This document shows, piece by piece, positions 46,561 to 59,458 of a DNA stretch of 64,000 nt. The stretch spans positions 248,001 to 312,000 of the forward strand of contig NZ_JAHYCA010000007.1 of NCBI RefSeq assembly GCF_019430905.1. Direction: 5' to 3'. The notes under the pieces were generated by a model that saw only the letters and a program-made list of their open reading frames with translations, did no database searches and was not told the origin of the DNA. A program made the position numbers and the translations under genes. The first letter of the stretch is position 1. Every line of letters starts with the position of its first letter. This DNA is from Billgrantia antri. Lineage in GTDB: Bacteria; Pseudomonadota; Gammaproteobacteria; Pseudomonadales; Halomonadaceae.

Positions 46561-47310
46561 ATGCGAACGCCGCTGATCGCCGGGAACTGGAAGATGAACG
46601 GTTCGGCTGTGCTGGTCGAAGAGTTCGGTCGCGCCTTTGCCGAGGCGAGGCTTCCGGCATCGCTGGACGTGGTCGTCCTGCCGCCCTTTCCCTATCTGGA
46701 TGCGGCAAGGCGCGCCTTCGAGGGTACCTCGCTACGCCTGGGCGCGCAGACACTCAATCCGCTGCATTCCGGTGCCCGCACCGGCGAGGTGAGCGGGCGC
46801 ATGCTCAAGGAGTTCGGCGTCGAGTACGCCCTGGCGGGGCATTCGGAGCGACGCCAGCTCTATCGTGAGGACGACGAGGCCGTGTACGATCGGCTGCTGG
46901 CGGCATTGAACGCCGGCATCACGCCGATTCTATGTGTGGGCGAAACCCTCGAAGAGCGTGATGCGGGCAAGACCCTCGAGGTCGTGCTGCGCCAGGTGGG
47001 TTACGTGATGGCGCGCCTCGAGCCGGATCAGCGCGCGCGGGTGGTCATCGCCTACGAGCCGGTGTGGGCCATCGGGACCGGGCGAACCGCGACGCCGCAG
47101 CAGGCCCAGGAGGTCATGGCCGCCATTCGCGAGTACCAAGGCGGCTTCGATCGTGATCTCGCGGCAGGCCTGCGCCTGCTGTACGGCGGCAGCATGAACG
47201 CCGGCAACGCGGCTGAGCTGTTGGCTCAGCCCGACATCGACGGCGGCCTGGTGGGCGGTGCTTCGCTCAAGGTCGACGATTTCCTAGCCATTTGTCAGTC
47301 AGCAGGTTGA
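46561..47310 (+). CDS. tpiA: Triosephosphate isomerase
   Basis: Interconverts dihydroxyacetone phosphate and glyceraldehyde-3-phosphate. 249 residues; GAGGA precedes the ATG. Motifs: AGNWKMNGS with the catalytic Lys, the electrophilic His in LAGHSERRQ, the catalytic Glu in AYEPVWAIGTG, and the phosphate loop YGGSMNAGNA. Together with gap, pgi, pyk and mgsA in the window it completes much of triose metabolism. secG follows four bases later. Confidence 0.97.
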   Translation: MRTPLIAGNWKMNGSAVLVEEFGRAFAEARLPASLDVVVLPPFPYLDAARRAFEGTSLRLGAQTLNPLHSGARTGEVSGRMLKEFGVEYALAGHSERRQLYREDDEAVYDRLLAALNAGITPILCVGETLEERDAGKTLEVVLRQVGYVMARLEPDQRARVVIAYEPVWAIGTGRTATPQQAQEVMAAIREYQGGFDRDLAAGLRLLYGGSMNAGNAAELLAQPDIDGGLVGGASLKVDDFLAICQSAG

Positions 47311-47314
47311 ATCC

Positions 47315-47674
47315 ATGCAAGTTGCCATTCTCATGATCCATGTGGCGATCGCCATCGCGCTGGTCGTTCTCATTCTGCTGCAGCAGGGCAAGGGGGCCGA
47401 GGCCGGTGCGGCCTTCGGCGGCGGTGCCTCCCAGACCGTGTTCGGCTCGCGCGGCAGCGGCGGCTTTCTCTCGCGCACCACGGCGGTGCTGGCGGCGGCC
47501 TTCTTCGCCACCTCGCTGACGCTGGCCTACTTCGCCAGCCAGGCAGGAGAGGCCCCGGAGGCGGGCATTCCCGATTCGCGCCTGATCGAACAGCAGCGTG
47601 GCCTGCCAACGCTTGACGACGACGCCAACGATGTGGATAATACCGCGCCAGTGCTGGAGGAAAGCGACGGCTGA
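47315..47674 (+). CDS. secG: Protein translocase subunit SecG
   Basis: Small accessory subunit of the SecYEG channel. 119 residues with two membrane helices (about 3-22 and 54-72), separated by the conserved QQGKGAEAGAAFGGGASQTVFG loop region. The C-terminal 45 residues are acidic and polar. It follows tpiA closely and precedes tRNA-Leu, as in E. coli. Confidence 0.96.
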   Translation: MQVAILMIHVAIAIALVVLILLQQGKGAEAGAAFGGGASQTVFGSRGSGGFLSRTTAVLAAAFFATSLTLAYFASQAGEAPEAGIPDSRLIEQQRGLPTLDDDANDVDNTAPVLEESDG

Positions 47675-47698
47675 GTCGCGGTTCCGGCAGTCTAGCAA

Positions 47699-47785
47699 GC
47701 CGAAGTGGTGGAATTGGTAGACACGCTATCTTGAGGGGGTAGTGACCTTATGGTCGTGCGGGTTCAAGTCCCGCCTTCGGCACCA
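47699..47785 (+). tRNA. leuU: tRNA-Leu (anticodon GAG)
   Basis: 87 bases with encoded CCA. The acceptor GCCGAAG pairs with CTTCGGC; D-loop GGAATTGGTAGAC, anticodon loop with TTGAG (GAG), a long variable arm (class II tRNA), and T-arm GGGTTCAAGTCCC. Same place as leuU in E. coli, after secG. Confidence 0.95.
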
Positions 47786-47905
47786 TCTGAAACGCCGTGG
47801 TCCCATGGGCCGCGAGTCGTCAGAAGCAGGATTGGCACCAGGAAGATGGCAGGCGCACGCTTGACTCAAGCGATTATTGCGCCTAGAATCGCCGACCTGG
47901 AATGT

Positions 47906-47982
<77 letters not shown>

Positions 47983-48048
47983 TCTTTTGGCAGGCGTCCG
48001 AGCGGGATGCAAGATGCCGAAAGAGGTACTACAGGTTTCTTGTGAAAG

Positions 48049-48073
48049 GCCCCTTCCTGCGAAGGGGCTTTTT
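48049..48073 (+). terminator. Terminator between metY and rimP
   Basis: GCCCCTTC and GAAGGGGC around CTGC, then TTTTTG. It would end the tRNA transcript or act as a partial terminator in the leader of the rimP-nusA-infB operon, whose E. coli counterpart is read from upstream metY promoters. Confidence 0.85.
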
Positions 48074-48191
48074 GTTAGCGGCTTACTGTCGGCCAGGCCG
48101 GCAGCGCTTGTTCGGGCAACGCCAATCAGCCACCTAGCTTTCCTGTTCACTCCCGGCCAGGTGCCTGATGCAACGGCTGTAGGAGCTTTCT

Positions 48192-48653
48192 GTGGCACTC
48201 AAGGACGCTGCGTTATATGCGCTGATCGAGCCGGTGGTCACCGCCATGGGGTTCGAGCTGTGGGGCATCGACTACCGCCCCCAGGGCAAGCATTCCCGGC
48301 TGGTGATCTACATTGATCATGCCGACGGTGTGAGCGTGGATCATTGCGCCGACGTCAGTCGCCAGGTCAGTGCCGTGCTCGACGTGGAGGACCCCATCCC
48401 GGGCGAATACCGCCTGGAGGTGTCGTCGCCGGGCATGGACCGTCCGCTCTTTACCCTCGATCAATTCGCGCGCTTTGCCGGGCACCAGGTGGCGCTGAAG
48501 CTGCGCGTGCCGTTCGATGGGCGGCGCAAGTTCCAGGGGCTGCTGGCCGGCATCGAAGAGGATGAGGTGCTGCTGCAGCTCGACGGCGAAGAGTATTGCT
48601 TTCCCATCGAAAGCATCGATCAGGCACGGGTGGTTCCCCGGTTCGAAGACTGA
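48192..48653 (+). CDS. rimP: Ribosome maturation factor RimP
   Basis: Needed for 30S subunit maturation. 153 residues; GTG 48192 has AGGAG six bases upstream. Family blocks: [40 protein letters not shown] and [16 protein letters not shown]. First protein gene of the rimP-nusA-infB-rbfA-truB-rpsO-pnp cluster. Confidence 0.96.
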   Translation: MALKDAALYALIEPVVTAMGFELWGIDYRPQGKHSRLVIYIDHADGVSVDHCADVSRQVSAVLDVEDPIPGEYRLEVSSPGMDRPLFTLDQFARFAGHQVALKLRVPFDGRRKFQGLLAGIEEDEVLLQLDGEEYCFPIESIDQARVVPRFED

Positions 48654-48709
48654 GGTCGCCGGCCAAGGTTGCTGGTGCACAAGAACAGGTTTTCTGGCGA
48701 GGCATAGGC

Positions 48710-50203
48710 ATGAGTAAAGAAATTCTGATGGTCGTGGATGCGATCTCCAACGAGAAGGGCGTGCCCCGGAACGTGATCTTCGAGGCCGTCGAGGCGGCCC
48801 TGGCCAGCGCCTCGCGCAAGCGCTTCGAAGGCCGTGAGGTCAGCGTGCGGGTGCATATCGACCGTCAAACGGGCGAGTACGAGACCTTTCGCCGCTGGGA
48901 GGTGATCGAGGACGACGAGTTCGAGAATCCCGACGCCGAGATCAAGCTCTCCTATGCCGAGCGCCGTGACCCGCCGCTGGGTCTGGGGGACGTGGTCGAG
49001 GAGCAGATCGAGAACGCGGCCTTCGGCCGTATCGCCGCCCAGACCGCCAAGCAGGTCATCGTGCAGAAGGTGCGCGAGGCCGAGCGGGCCGAGGTGGTTC
49101 GCCAGTATGCCGAGCGCGAGGGCGAGCTGGTCGCCGGCATCGTCAAGAAGACCACGCGCGATGGGCTGATCATCGACCTGGGGGATAACGCCGAGGCGTT
49201 CCTGCCGCGCAGCGAGATGATTCCCGGCGAGCGCTACCGCATGAACGACCGGGTGCGTGCGCTGCTGCTCAAGGTCGATGCCGAGGCGCGTGGCGCCCAG
49301 TTGATCCTGTCGCGTACCTGCCCCGAGCTGATCATCGAACTGTTCAAGATCGAGGTGCCGGAGATCGCCGAGCAGCTCATCGAGATCAAGGGCGCGGCGC
49401 GTGATCCCGGCTCCCGGGCCAAGATCGCGGTCAAGACCAACGACCGGCGCATCGATCCGGTCGGGGCCTGCGTGGGCATGCGCGGTTCGCGCGTGCAGGC
49501 GGTGTCGAGCGAACTGCAGAACGAGCGGGTCGACATCATCCTGTGGGACGACAATCCCGCTCAGCTCGTCATCAACGCCATGGCGCCGGCCGATGTCGCC
49601 TCGATTCTGGTCGACGAGGACGCCCATGCCATGGACGTGGCCGTGGCCGAGGACAACCTGGCTCAGGCCATCGGTCGCAGCGGCCAGAACGTACGTCTGG
49701 CTTCCGAGCTCACCGGCTGGCGGATCAACGTCATGACCGAAGGGGAGGCGGAAGACAAGCGCGAGCAGGAGATTGACAGCCTGGTCGAGCATTTCATCCA
49801 GCACCTGGACATCGAGGAAGACCTCGCCCGGCTGCTGGTGGAAGAGGGCTTCACCACGTTGGAGGAGATCGCTTACGTGCCCCTCGAGGAGATCCTCGAA
49901 ATCGAGGAGCTCGACGAAGAGCTGGTGGAAGAATTGCGTGCGCGTGCCAAGGATGAACTGCTGACGCTGGCCATCGCCTCGGAAGAGGAACTGGACGGCG
50001 CACAGCCGGCCGACGACCTGCTGGAGATGGATGGCATGGAGCGTCACCTGGCCTTCATCCTGGCCAGCCGGGGCATCGTCACCATGGAGGACCTCGCCGA
50101 GCAGTCCGTCGACGATCTGATGGACATCGAGGGCATGGACGAGGAGCGCGCTGCAGCACTGATCATGACTGCCCGTGCGCCCTGGTTCGAGAACGAACAG
50201 TAA
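48710..50203 (+). CDS. nusA: Transcription termination/antitermination factor NusA
   Basis: Modulates pausing, termination and antitermination by RNA polymerase. 497 residues from ATG 48710 ([16 protein letters not shown]); the frame opens earlier. Layout: N-terminal polymerase-binding domain (1-125), S1 (about 135-200), two KH domains (about 200-345, with [16 protein letters not shown] and [13 protein letters not shown]) and two C-terminal acidic repeats (about 365-430 and 440-497), as in E. coli. Confidence 0.97.
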   Translation: MSKEILMVVDAISNEKGVPRNVIFEAVEAALASASRKRFEGREVSVRVHIDRQTGEYETFRRWEVIEDDEFENPDAEIKLSYAERRDPPLGLGDVVEEQIENAAFGRIAAQTAKQVIVQKVREAERAEVVRQYAEREGELVAGIVKKTTRDGLIIDLGDNAEAFLPRSEMIPGERYRMNDRVRALLLKVDAEARGAQLILSRTCPELIIELFKIEVPEIAEQLIEIKGAARDPGSRAKIAVKTNDRRIDPVGACVGMRGSRVQAVSSELQNERVDIILWDDNPAQLVINAMAPADVASILVDEDAHAMDVAVAEDNLAQAIGRSGQNVRLASELTGWRINVMTEGEAEDKREQEIDSLVEHFIQHLDIEEDLARLLVEEGFTTLEEIAYVPLEEILEIEELDEELVEELRARAKDELLTLAIASEEELDGAQPADDLLEMDGMERHLAFILASRGIVTMEDLAEQSVDDLMDIEGMDEERAAALIMTARAPWFENEQ

Positions 50204-50230
50204 ACGGGTCACGGGCTGAGGAGGGTCGAG

Positions 50231-52747
50231 ATGTCGGAAATGACCGTAAAAGATTTTGCAGCGAAGGTGGGCCGCGACGTACCCCGCCTGCTGGAACAGA
50301 TGAAAGAAGCCGGGCTCGAGCACAAGTCCGAGAGCGATGCCGTGTCCGAGGAGGACAAGCGCAAGCTGCTCGATTACCTGACCAAGAGCCATGGTGGCGG
50401 CGGTGCCGGGGCGCGCAATCGCATTACCTTGACGCGCAAGACCAAGAGCCGCATCAAGACCGGTGAGCGTGGCAAGACCATCGAGGTGCAGGTGCGCAAG
50501 AAGCGCACTTACGTCAAGCGCGCCGAAGAGGAGGCCCCTGCCCCCGAGCCGGTGGAAGAGGCCGGGCCGCGTCAGCTGGTCGGTGACATGGCCGATTCAC
50601 AGGCCAAGCGTGAAGCCCAGGAGGCCGAGCAGGCCAAGGTGCGCGCCGCCGAGCAGGCTGCTCGCGAGGAAGCCACCAAGGCCGAGGCGGCCAAGGCCGC
50701 CGCCGAGCCCGAGATCCCGGTGCCCGAACTCGAGACGCCTGAGGAGCCGACCGGCGAGCCGGAGCCTCCGGCACCGCCCAAGGAGGGCCGTACCGACCGG
50801 CGTACCGCGCCGCCCAAGAAGGCCTCTGCCAAGAAGGGACGTCACGATCGCGACGACGACGACCGTGGGGACCGCGAGGAGCGTCGTCGCGGCGGCGGCA
50901 AGAAGGTCAAGCGCGCCGAGCGCCGTGGTGGCCGTCGTGGCTCCAGTCAGTCCGGTGGCGGCAAGCACGGCTTCCAGAAGCCGACCCAGCCGATCGTGCG
51001 CGAGGTGTCGATTCCCGAGTCGATCAGCGTCGCCGACCTGGCCGACAAGATGTCGATCAAGGCCAACGAAGTCATCAAAACCATGTTCACCATGGGCGCG
51101 GCGGTGACCATCAACCAGACCATCGATCAGGATACCGCGGCCATCGTGGTCGAGGAGATGGGGCACGTGCCCAAGCTGATCAAGGACGATGCCCTCGAGA
51201 CCGAAATGCTCGAAGGCATCTCCTACGAGGGCGAGGAGATCAGCCGCTCGCCGGTGGTCACGGTGATGGGTCACGTCGACCACGGCAAGACCTCGCTGCT
51301 CGACTATATCCGCAAGGCCAAGGTGGCCACCGGCGAGGCTGGCGGTATTACGCAGCACATCGGGGCCTACCACGTCGAGGACCAGCACGGCGGCGTGACC
51401 TTCCTCGATACCCCAGGCCATGCGGCGTTCACCGCCATGCGGGCCCGCGGTGCCAAGGCAACCGACGTGGTCATCCTGGTGGTGGCGGCCGATGACGGCG
51501 TCATGCCGCAGACGGTCGAGGCGATCGAGCACTCCAAGGCGGCCGAAGTGCCCATCGTGGTGGCGGTCAACAAGATCGACAAGTCGGGAGCCGACCCGGA
51601 CCGGGTCAAGAACGAGCTCTCCCAGCACGGTGTCATCTCCGAGGAGTGGGGCGGCGACACCCAGTTCGTCCACGTCTCGGCCAAGAGCGGTGAAGGCATC
51701 GAGGAATTGCTGGAAGCGATCCAGCTGGTGTCCGAGGTCCTCGAGCTCAAGGCGGTGCCGGAAGCACCGGGCAAGGGCGTGGTAGTCGAGTCGCGCCTCG
51801 ACAAGGGCCGCGGTCCGGTAGCTACCGTGCTGGTCCAGAACGGTACGCTGAAGAAAGGCGATATCGTACTCGCCGGCCTGCACTACGGCCGCGTGCGTGC
51901 GCTGACCAACGAGCTCGGCCAGCAGGTCGAGGAGGCGGGCCCCGCCATGCCGGTGGAGATCCAGGGCCTCGACGGTACCCCGGACGCCGGTGACGACTTC
52001 ATGGTCGTGGCCGACGAGAAGAAGGCCCGCGAGGTCGCCAACTTCCGTCAGGGCAAGTACCGCGAGGTACGCCTGGCGCGTCAGCAGAAGGCCAAGCTGG
52101 AGAACATGTTCAGCCAGATGGGTCAGGACGAGGTGGCCAAGGTCAACATCGTGCTCAAGGCCGACGTGCAGGGTTCGCTGGAAGCGATCAAGGGCGCTCT
52201 CGAGGAGCTCTCCACCGACGAGGTGCAGGTGGCCGTGGTCTCCTCGGGCGTGGGTGGCATCACCGGGACCGACGCCAACCTGGCGCTGGCCTCGGAGGCC
52301 ATCGTGGTCGGCTTCAACGTGCGTGCCGACGCTGCCGCCCGCGAGATCATCGAGCGCGAGGGGCTGGATCTGCGCTACTACAGCGTCATCTACCAGCTGA
52401 TCGACGAGGTCAAGCAGGCCATGAGCGGCATGTTGGCACCGGAGTGGAAGGAAGAGATCGTCGGCGTGGCCGAGGTTCGCGACGTCTTCCGTGCGCCCAA
52501 GATCGGCGCCGTGGCCGGCTGCATGGTGGTCGAGGGCACTGTCTTCCGCAACAAGAAGATCCGTGTGCTGCGCGACAACGTGGTCATCTACGAGGGCGAG
52601 CTCGAGTCGCTGCGCCGCTTCAAGGACGACGTCCAGGAAGTGCGCAACGGCATGGAGTGCGGCATCGGCGTCAAGAACTACAACGACGTTCAGGTCGGCG
52701 ACAAGATCGAGGTCTTCGACCAGGTCAAGGTCGAGCGGACGCTGTAA
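50231..52747 (+). CDS. infB: Translation initiation factor IF-2
   Basis: GTPase that brings initiator tRNA to the 30S subunit. 838 residues. An N-terminal IF2_N domain ([19 protein letters not shown]) is followed by a long Lys/Glu/Pro/Arg low-complexity linker to about 250, a second IF2_N segment, and the G domain from about 340: GHVDHGKTS (P loop near 347), DTPGHAAF and NKIDKSGAD. Domains II-IV follow, ending [24 protein letters not shown] precedes the ATG. Confidence 0.97.
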   Translation: MSEMTVKDFAAKVGRDVPRLLEQMKEAGLEHKSESDAVSEEDKRKLLDYLTKSHGGGGAGARNRITLTRKTKSRIKTGERGKTIEVQVRKKRTYVKRAEEEAPAPEPVEEAGPRQLVGDMADSQAKREAQEAEQAKVRAAEQAAREEATKAEAAKAAAEPEIPVPELETPEEPTGEPEPPAPPKEGRTDRRTAPPKKASAKKGRHDRDDDDRGDREERRRGGGKKVKRAERRGGRRGSSQSGGGKHGFQKPTQPIVREVSIPESISVADLADKMSIKANEVIKTMFTMGAAVTINQTIDQDTAAIVVEEMGHVPKLIKDDALETEMLEGISYEGEEISRSPVVTVMGHVDHGKTSLLDYIRKAKVATGEAGGITQHIGAYHVEDQHGGVTFLDTPGHAAFTAMRARGAKATDVVILVVAADDGVMPQTVEAIEHSKAAEVPIVVAVNKIDKSGADPDRVKNELSQHGVISEEWGGDTQFVHVSAKSGEGIEELLEAIQLVSEVLELKAVPEAPGKGVVVESRLDKGRGPVATVLVQNGTLKKGDIVLAGLHYGRVRALTNELGQQVEEAGPAMPVEIQGLDGTPDAGDDFMVVADEKKAREVANFRQGKYREVRLARQQKAKLENMFSQMGQDEVAKVNIVLKADVQGSLEAIKGALEELSTDEVQVAVVSSGVGGITGTDANLALASEAIVVGFNVRADAAAREIIEREGLDLRYYSVIYQLIDEVKQAMSGMLAPEWKEEIVGVAEVRDVFRAPKIGAVAGCMVVEGTVFRNKKIRVLRDNVVIYEGELESLRRFKDDVQEVRNGMECGIGVKNYNDVQVGDKIEVFDQVKVERTL

Positions 52748-52765
52748 TCGCAGCGGGGGTGGAGC

Positions 52766-53185
52766 ATGCGCGAGTTCAAGCGTACCGACCGGGTCGGCGA
52801 TCAGCTGCAGAAGGAGCTGGCCGTTTTGATCCAGCGCGAAGTCAAGGACCCGCGCCTGGGCATGGTCACCGTCAGCGGGGTCACGGTCAGCCGTGACCTC
52901 GGCTATGCCGATGTCTACGTGACCCTGCTCGGCGAGGACAGTCCCGAGCGCATCAAGGAGAACCTCAAGGTACTGAAGCAGGCGGCAGGCTTTCTGCGCA
53001 GCCAGATCGCCCGGCGCATCAAGCTGCGTCACGTGCCGGAGTTGCGCTTCCACTACGACGAGAGCGTGGTGCGCGGCCAGCGGCTCTCCTCGCTGATCGA
53101 CGAGGCGGTCGAAAGCGATCGCTCCCGTCATCCAAGCGAAGAGGGTGAGCCGAACGCCGGTGGCGACGAGGGAGAGCGCCACTGA
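52766..53185 (+). CDS. rbfA: Ribosome-binding factor A
   Basis: 30S maturation factor acting on the 5' end of 16S rRNA, important in cold. 139 residues. KH-like fold with EFKRTDRVGDQLQKELAVLIQ, the LGMVTVSGVTVSRDLGYADVYV block and RIKLRHVPELRFHYDESV. A short acidic tail is extra. The stop overlaps the truB start (TGATG). Confidence 0.95.
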   Translation: MREFKRTDRVGDQLQKELAVLIQREVKDPRLGMVTVSGVTVSRDLGYADVYVTLLGEDSPERIKENLKVLKQAAGFLRSQIARRIKLRHVPELRFHYDESVVRGQRLSSLIDEAVESDRSRHPSEEGEPNAGGDEGERH

Positions 53186-54102
53186 TGGCGCGCCGGCGTC
53201 GCGGTCTGCCGGTCAACGGAGTGCTGCTGCTCGACAAGCCCAGAGGTGCGTCGAGCAACCATGCCTTGCAGCGGGTACGGCGCCTGCTGCAGGCGCAGAA
53301 GGCGGGCCATACCGGCACGCTGGACCCGATGGCGACCGGGCTGTTGCCGGTGTGCCTGGGCGAGGCGACCAAGTTCTCGGCGCACCTGCTCGAGGCCGAC
53401 AAGGTCTACCGTACCCGGGTGCAGCTCGGGGCGGTGACCGACACCGGCGACGCCGAGGGCGAGGTGGTCGAGCGCTGCGAGGTGCCGCCACTGACACCGG
53501 TGGATATCGAGCGGGTGCTCGAGCGCTTTCGTGGCGAGATCGAGCAGGTTCCGCCGATGTACTCGGCGCTCAAGCACCAGGGGCGCAAGCTCTACGAACT
53601 GGCCCGCGAAGGCAAGAGCGTCGAGCGTGCAGTGCGCCGTGTGACGGTGTATGATGCCCGGCTGCTTGCCTTCGAGGGCAATGCCTTCGAGCTCGAGGTC
53701 CGGGTCAGCAAGGGCACCTACGTGCGCACCCTGGCCGAGGACATCGGACGGGCACTCGGCAGCGGGGCGCATATCACCGCCCTGAGGCGGCTCGCCACCG
53801 GCCCCTTCGACAGCGAGGGCATGCTGCCCATCGAGGCGCTGGAAGCGCTGTCGGGCCAGGAGGAGCGCGAGGCGACGCTGCTGCCGGTCGACGTGCTGGT
53901 GGCGCATCTGCCCAAGGTCGAGGTCGACGAGCGCGCCAGGCAGCGACTCATGCACGGCCAGGCGGCCGGCGTCGCTGCTGCTGGCGAGAAGACCGGCAAG
54001 CTGACGAGACTCTACTGCGGCGAGACCTTCCTCGGGCTCGGCGTGGTGACGGGGCCACAGGAAGTGGCACCGAAGCGGCTGCTCAATACGGCAGCCGATT
54101 GA
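53185..54102 (+). CDS. truB: tRNA pseudouridine-55 synthase
   Basis: Makes pseudouridine 55 in the T loop of tRNAs. 305 residues. The catalytic Asp47 is in GHTGTLDPMATGLLP; YRTRVQLGAVTDTGDAEG, PPMYSALKHQGRKLYELAR and GTYVRTLAEDIG are the other TruB motifs, and a C-terminal PUA-like part ends LGVVTGPQEVAPKRL. Overlaps rbfA by one base. Confidence 0.96.
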   Translation: MARRRRGLPVNGVLLLDKPRGASSNHALQRVRRLLQAQKAGHTGTLDPMATGLLPVCLGEATKFSAHLLEADKVYRTRVQLGAVTDTGDAEGEVVERCEVPPLTPVDIERVLERFRGEIEQVPPMYSALKHQGRKLYELAREGKSVERAVRRVTVYDARLLAFEGNAFELEVRVSKGTYVRTLAEDIGRALGSGAHITALRRLATGPFDSEGMLPIEALEALSGQEEREATLLPVDVLVAHLPKVEVDERARQRLMHGQAAGVAAAGEKTGKLTRLYCGETFLGLGVVTGPQEVAPKRLLNTAAD

Positions 54103-54204
54103 GGGGCGGCGCGAGCCTGTCCCTGAAGGAGAGACGCCCGAGACTGCAAATATGCGTGGTCTCACACATTCACGTTTCAGGCATATTGCTTACTGGAGAC
54201 ACAG

Positions 54205-54474
54205 ATGGCACTTACCGCTGAACAGAAGGCCGAGATCGTCAAGGAATTCGGCCGTGGCGACAACGACACCGGTTCCCCCGAGGTTCAGGTGGCCCTGCTG
54301 AGCGCCAACATCGATGGCCTGCAGGATCACTTCAAGACCAACAAGCAGGATCACCACTCTCGTCGTGGCCTGATCCGCATGGTCAACCAGCGCCGCAAGC
54401 TGCTGGACTACCTGAAGCGCAAGGATCTTTCTCGCTATCAGGCACTGATCCAGCGCCTGGGTCTCCGTCGTTAA
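54205..54474 (+). CDS. rpsO: 30S ribosomal protein S15
   Basis: Primary binding protein of the 16S central domain; in E. coli it also represses its own translation by binding a pseudoknot at its start site. 89 residues, standard length, with [43 protein letters not shown] and [12 protein letters not shown]. The 102-base gap after truB probably holds its own promoter. Confidence 0.97.
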   Translation: MALTAEQKAEIVKEFGRGDNDTGSPEVQVALLSANIDGLQDHFKTNKQDHHSRRGLIRMVNQRRKLLDYLKRKDLSRYQALIQRLGLRR

Positions 54475-54497
54475 ACGACGCGAGGCTGGAAACGAAG

Positions 54498-54526
54498 CGG
54501 GCAGCCCCCATGGGGCTGCCCGTTTT
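54498..54526 (+). terminator. Terminator after rpsO
   Basis: CGGGCAGCCCC and GGGGCTGCCCG around CAT, followed by TTTT. It separates rpsO from pnp; in E. coli partial read-through at this point links the two. Confidence 0.85.
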
Positions 54527-54644
54527 GCGTTTCCAAGGGGCGAAATCGGCGGTATAGGTGGCTCTCACGCGCGTCAACCCCTAAAATGGTCGCCGAGTCA
54601 AAAACGACCCATACATGAGTAGAGACAAGTTGAAGGAAGTCGCC

Positions 54645-56777
<2,133 letters not shown>

Positions 56778-56800
56778 GCCGCACTCGACGCCGCAAAACG

Positions 56801-56839
56801 AACCGCCCCCATGGCCAAGCCATGGGGGCGGTTTTATTT
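56801..56839 (+). terminator. Terminator after pnp
   Basis: A 14-bp perfect stem (AACCGCCCCCATGG / CCATGGGGGCGGTT) with a five-base loop, then TTTATTTA. It lies between pnp and the convergent thiolase gene. Confidence 0.9.
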
Positions 56840-56880
56840 AAGTGCTGCCACGCTAGCGAAAGCCAGCGCGCGCAGCGGCT

Positions 56881-58056
56881 TTACCTCTCTATGGCGAGGG
56901 CGACCCCCTGCCCGCCACCGATACACAGCGTGGCCAGGCCCTTCTTGGCGTCGCGGGCGATCATCTCGTGCAGCAGCGTGATCAGCACGCGGCAGCCCGA
57001 GGCGCCGATCGGGTGGCCCAGCGCGATGGCGCCGCCGTTAACGTTGACCTTGGAGGTGTCCCAGCCGAGCTCCTTGTTGACCGACAGCGCCTGGGCGGCG
57101 AAGGCCTCGTTGGCCTCGACCAGATCGAGATCGTCCAGGCTCCAGCCGGCCTTCTCCAGGCAGCGGCGGGTGGCCGGGGCGGGGCCGATGCCCATGATCG
57201 ACGGATCGACGCCGGCATTGGAGTAACCGGCGATGCGAGCCAGCGGCTCGAGGCCGAGCTCGCGCGCCTTGTCGGCGGAGCAGATCATCACCACGGCGGC
57301 GCCGTCGTTGATCGAGGAAGCATTGCCGGCGGTGACGGTGCCATCCTTCTTGAATGCGGGCTTCATGCCGCCGAGCTTTTCCGCGGTCACTTCACGCGGG
57401 TTCTCGTCGGTATCGAAGACCACCGGATCGCCCTTGCGCTGGGGAATCTCGACCGGCACGATCTGGCTCTTGAAGCGCCCTTCCTTGATGGCCGCGGCGG
57501 CCTTCTGCTGGGAGGCGGCGGCGAATTCGTCCATGGCCTCGCGGGTGATGCCGTATTTCTCGGCCAGATTCTCGGCCGTGATGCCCATATGGTAGTTGTT
57601 GAAGGCGTCCCACAGGCCGTCATGGACCATGGAGTCGATGGCCTTCCAGTCGCCCATGCGCTGGCCGGTACGCGAGTTGGGCAGCACGTGGGGAGCGAGT
57701 GACATGTTCTCCTGGCCGCCGGCAAGAATCAGGTCGGCATCGCCGCAGCGGATCGCCTGGGTGGCCAGGTGCAGCGCCTTGAGACCCGAGCCGCATACCT
57801 TGTTGATGGTCATGGCGGGAACGGCGGCAGGCAGGCCGGCCTTGATGGCGGCCTGGCGAGCCGGGTTCTGGCCGACGCCAGCCGTGAGTACCTGGCCGAG
57901 CAGCACCTCATCGATCTGGTCGGCGGCCACGCCGGTGGAGGCGAGGATGTCCTTGATCACCAGCGCCCCGAGGTCGCTGGCGGGTATGCCGGCAAGCGAC
58001 CCCCCGAAGGCGCCGATCGCGGTACGGCGAGCGGCTACGATCACCACATCTTGCAT
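56881..58056 (-). CDS. Acetyl-CoA acetyltransferase (thiolase)
   Basis: Condenses two acetyl-CoA to acetoacetyl-CoA, or the reverse; family members include PhaA of polyhydroxybutyrate synthesis and AtoB. 391 residues. CAGGAG lies before the ATG. Nucleophilic Cys near 88 in [14 protein letters not shown], catalytic His in [11 protein letters not shown], and second Cys in [13 protein letters not shown] are present. No phaB, phaC or atoDA neighbours are seen, so biosynthetic versus degradative use is open. Separate from panD (108 bases apart, same strand). Confidence 0.94.
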   Translation of the reverse strand: MQDVVIVAARRTAIGAFGGSLAGIPASDLGALVIKDILASTGVAADQIDEVLLGQVLTAGVGQNPARQAAIKAGLPAAVPAMTINKVCGSGLKALHLATQAIRCGDADLILAGGQENMSLAPHVLPNSRTGQRMGDWKAIDSMVHDGLWDAFNNYHMGITAENLAEKYGITREAMDEFAAASQQKAAAAIKEGRFKSQIVPVEIPQRKGDPVVFDTDENPREVTAEKLGGMKPAFKKDGTVTAGNASSINDGAAVVMICSADKARELGLEPLARIAGYSNAGVDPSIMGIGPAPATRRCLEKAGWSLDDLDLVEANEAFAAQALSVNKELGWDTSKVNVNGGAIALGHPIGASGCRVLITLLHEMIARDAKKGLATLCIGGGQGVALAIER

Positions 58057-58164
58057 TGGAATTCTCCTGAGTCGTTCACGGACGCTGAGAGTCCAGCATA
58101 GGCGACTTTTGTGCGCTGCGGCAATGCCCCATGCGGAGATAGCACCAGCCGCGATGCCGGACCG

Positions 58165-58545
58165 TCAGGCGAACTGGACGGGGATGGCGTTGCTGGTGTG
58201 GCTGACGACATTGCCTTCCTGCAGGTAGACGAGGCGTGGTTGGTGATTGTCCAGTTCCGCCTCGCTGTAATGAGCATAGCTGCAAATGATCACGCGGTCG
58301 CCGGGGCCGGCCAGATGGGCGGCGGCGCCGTTGATCGAGATCACCTGCGAGCCCTCCTCGGCGCGAATGGCATAGGTGGTGAAGCGCTGCCCGTTTTCGA
58401 CGTTGTAGATCTGGATCTGCTCGTTCTCGCGGATGCCGGACATGTCCAGCAGCTCGCCGTCGATGGCGCAGGAACCTTCGTAGTTGAGTACGGCGTGGGT
58501 GACACGGGCCATGTGCAGCTTGGCCTTGAGCATGACGGTGAACAT
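58165..58545 (-). CDS. panD: Aspartate 1-decarboxylase
   Basis: Pyruvoyl enzyme that makes beta-alanine for pantothenate. 126 residues, same as E. coli; GGAGGAAG precedes ATG 58545. Self-cleavage site Gly24-Ser25 in NYEGSCAID, which yields the pyruvoyl group. [10 protein letters not shown] and the C-terminal SNAIPVQ are conserved. Last gene of the panB-panC-panD run on the minus strand. Confidence 0.96.
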   Translation of the reverse strand: MFTVMLKAKLHMARVTHAVLNYEGSCAIDGELLDMSGIRENEQIQIYNVENGQRFTTYAIRAEEGSQVISINGAAAHLAGPGDRVIICSYAHYSEAELDNHQPRLVYLQEGNVVSHTSNAIPVQFA

Positions 58546-58580
58546 GCGGACGTCTTCCTCCGGGTGCATTCGCCTGCCGC

Positions 58581-59429
58581 CTAGCGCGGCAGGGTCAGGG
58601 TCAGGTTGTCGATCAGGCGGGTCTTGCCCAGCCGGGCGGCGGCCAGCAGCACGGCGTCGCGTGTGGCAGCGCTCACCGGTCCCAGGTCGGTGGCGCGCAG
58701 CTCCAGGTAATCGGGGACGAAGCCGGAGGCTCGCAGCCGAGCCAGACCGGCTTCGAGGGTCGTCTCGATGGGCTCTCCGGCTTCGAGTGACGTGCGCAGC
58801 GCGGCCAGGGTGCGCTGCAGCTCCGGTGCCGTGGCGCGCTCGGCCTCGTCGAGGTAGCCGTTGCGCGACGAGAGCGCCAGTCCATCCTCGGCCCGCACGA
58901 TCGGCACGCCGACGATCTCGATGGGAAAGTGAAGGTCGTCGACCAGCTTGCGAATGACTGCCAACTGCTGATAGTCCTTCTCGCCGAAGCAGGCTACGTC
59001 GGGCTGAACCAGGTTGAACAGGATGCTGACCACGGTGGAGACACCGTCGAAGTGGCCGGGCCGCGAGCCGCCACACAGGCCCTCGCTGACGGCCGGCACG
59101 CAGACGCGGGTCTGTTCGTTTACGCCGCGGGGATAGAGGGTCGCGACGGAGGGCGTGAACAACAGGTCGCAGCCGGCCGCCTCGAGCTGTTCCTGGTCCT
59201 CGGCCAGCGTGCGCGGATAGGCATCCAGATCCTCATTGGGACCGAACTGCAGCGGGTTGACGAAAACCGTCGCGACGACCACGTCGGCATGGCGGCGTGC
59301 GGTTTCAACCAGCGCCAGGTGACCGGCATGCAGGTTGCCCATGGTCGGCACCAGACCGATACGCTGGCCTCGGCGACGATGCTCGCCGAGAGTCTCGCGC
59401 AGCGCAGAAATGTCTCGCAGGGTTCGCAT
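58581..59429 (-). CDS. panC: Pantothenate synthetase
   Basis: Joins pantoate and beta-alanine using ATP. 282 residues (E. coli 283). HIGH-type [50 protein letters not shown] and the KMSKS-like SSRNGYL are present. Lies 29 bases after panB and 35 before panD, so it belongs to the same operon. Confidence 0.97.
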   Translation of the reverse strand: MRTLRDISALRETLGEHRRRGQRIGLVPTMGNLHAGHLALVETARRHADVVVATVFVNPLQFGPNEDLDAYPRTLAEDQEQLEAAGCDLLFTPSVATLYPRGVNEQTRVCVPAVSEGLCGGSRPGHFDGVSTVVSILFNLVQPDVACFGEKDYQQLAVIRKLVDDLHFPIEIVGVPIVRAEDGLALSSRNGYLDEAERATAPELQRTLAALRTSLEAGEPIETTLEAGLARLRASGFVPDYLELRATDLGPVSAATRDAVLLAAARLGKTRLIDNLTLTLPR

Positions 59430-59458
59430 CAGCGGGCCTCCTCGATGGAAGAACGGAA

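Noticed and set aside
50597..53182. 861-residue minus-strand open frame
   Set aside because: Antisense shadow of infB and rbfA caused by high GC; no recognisable domain.
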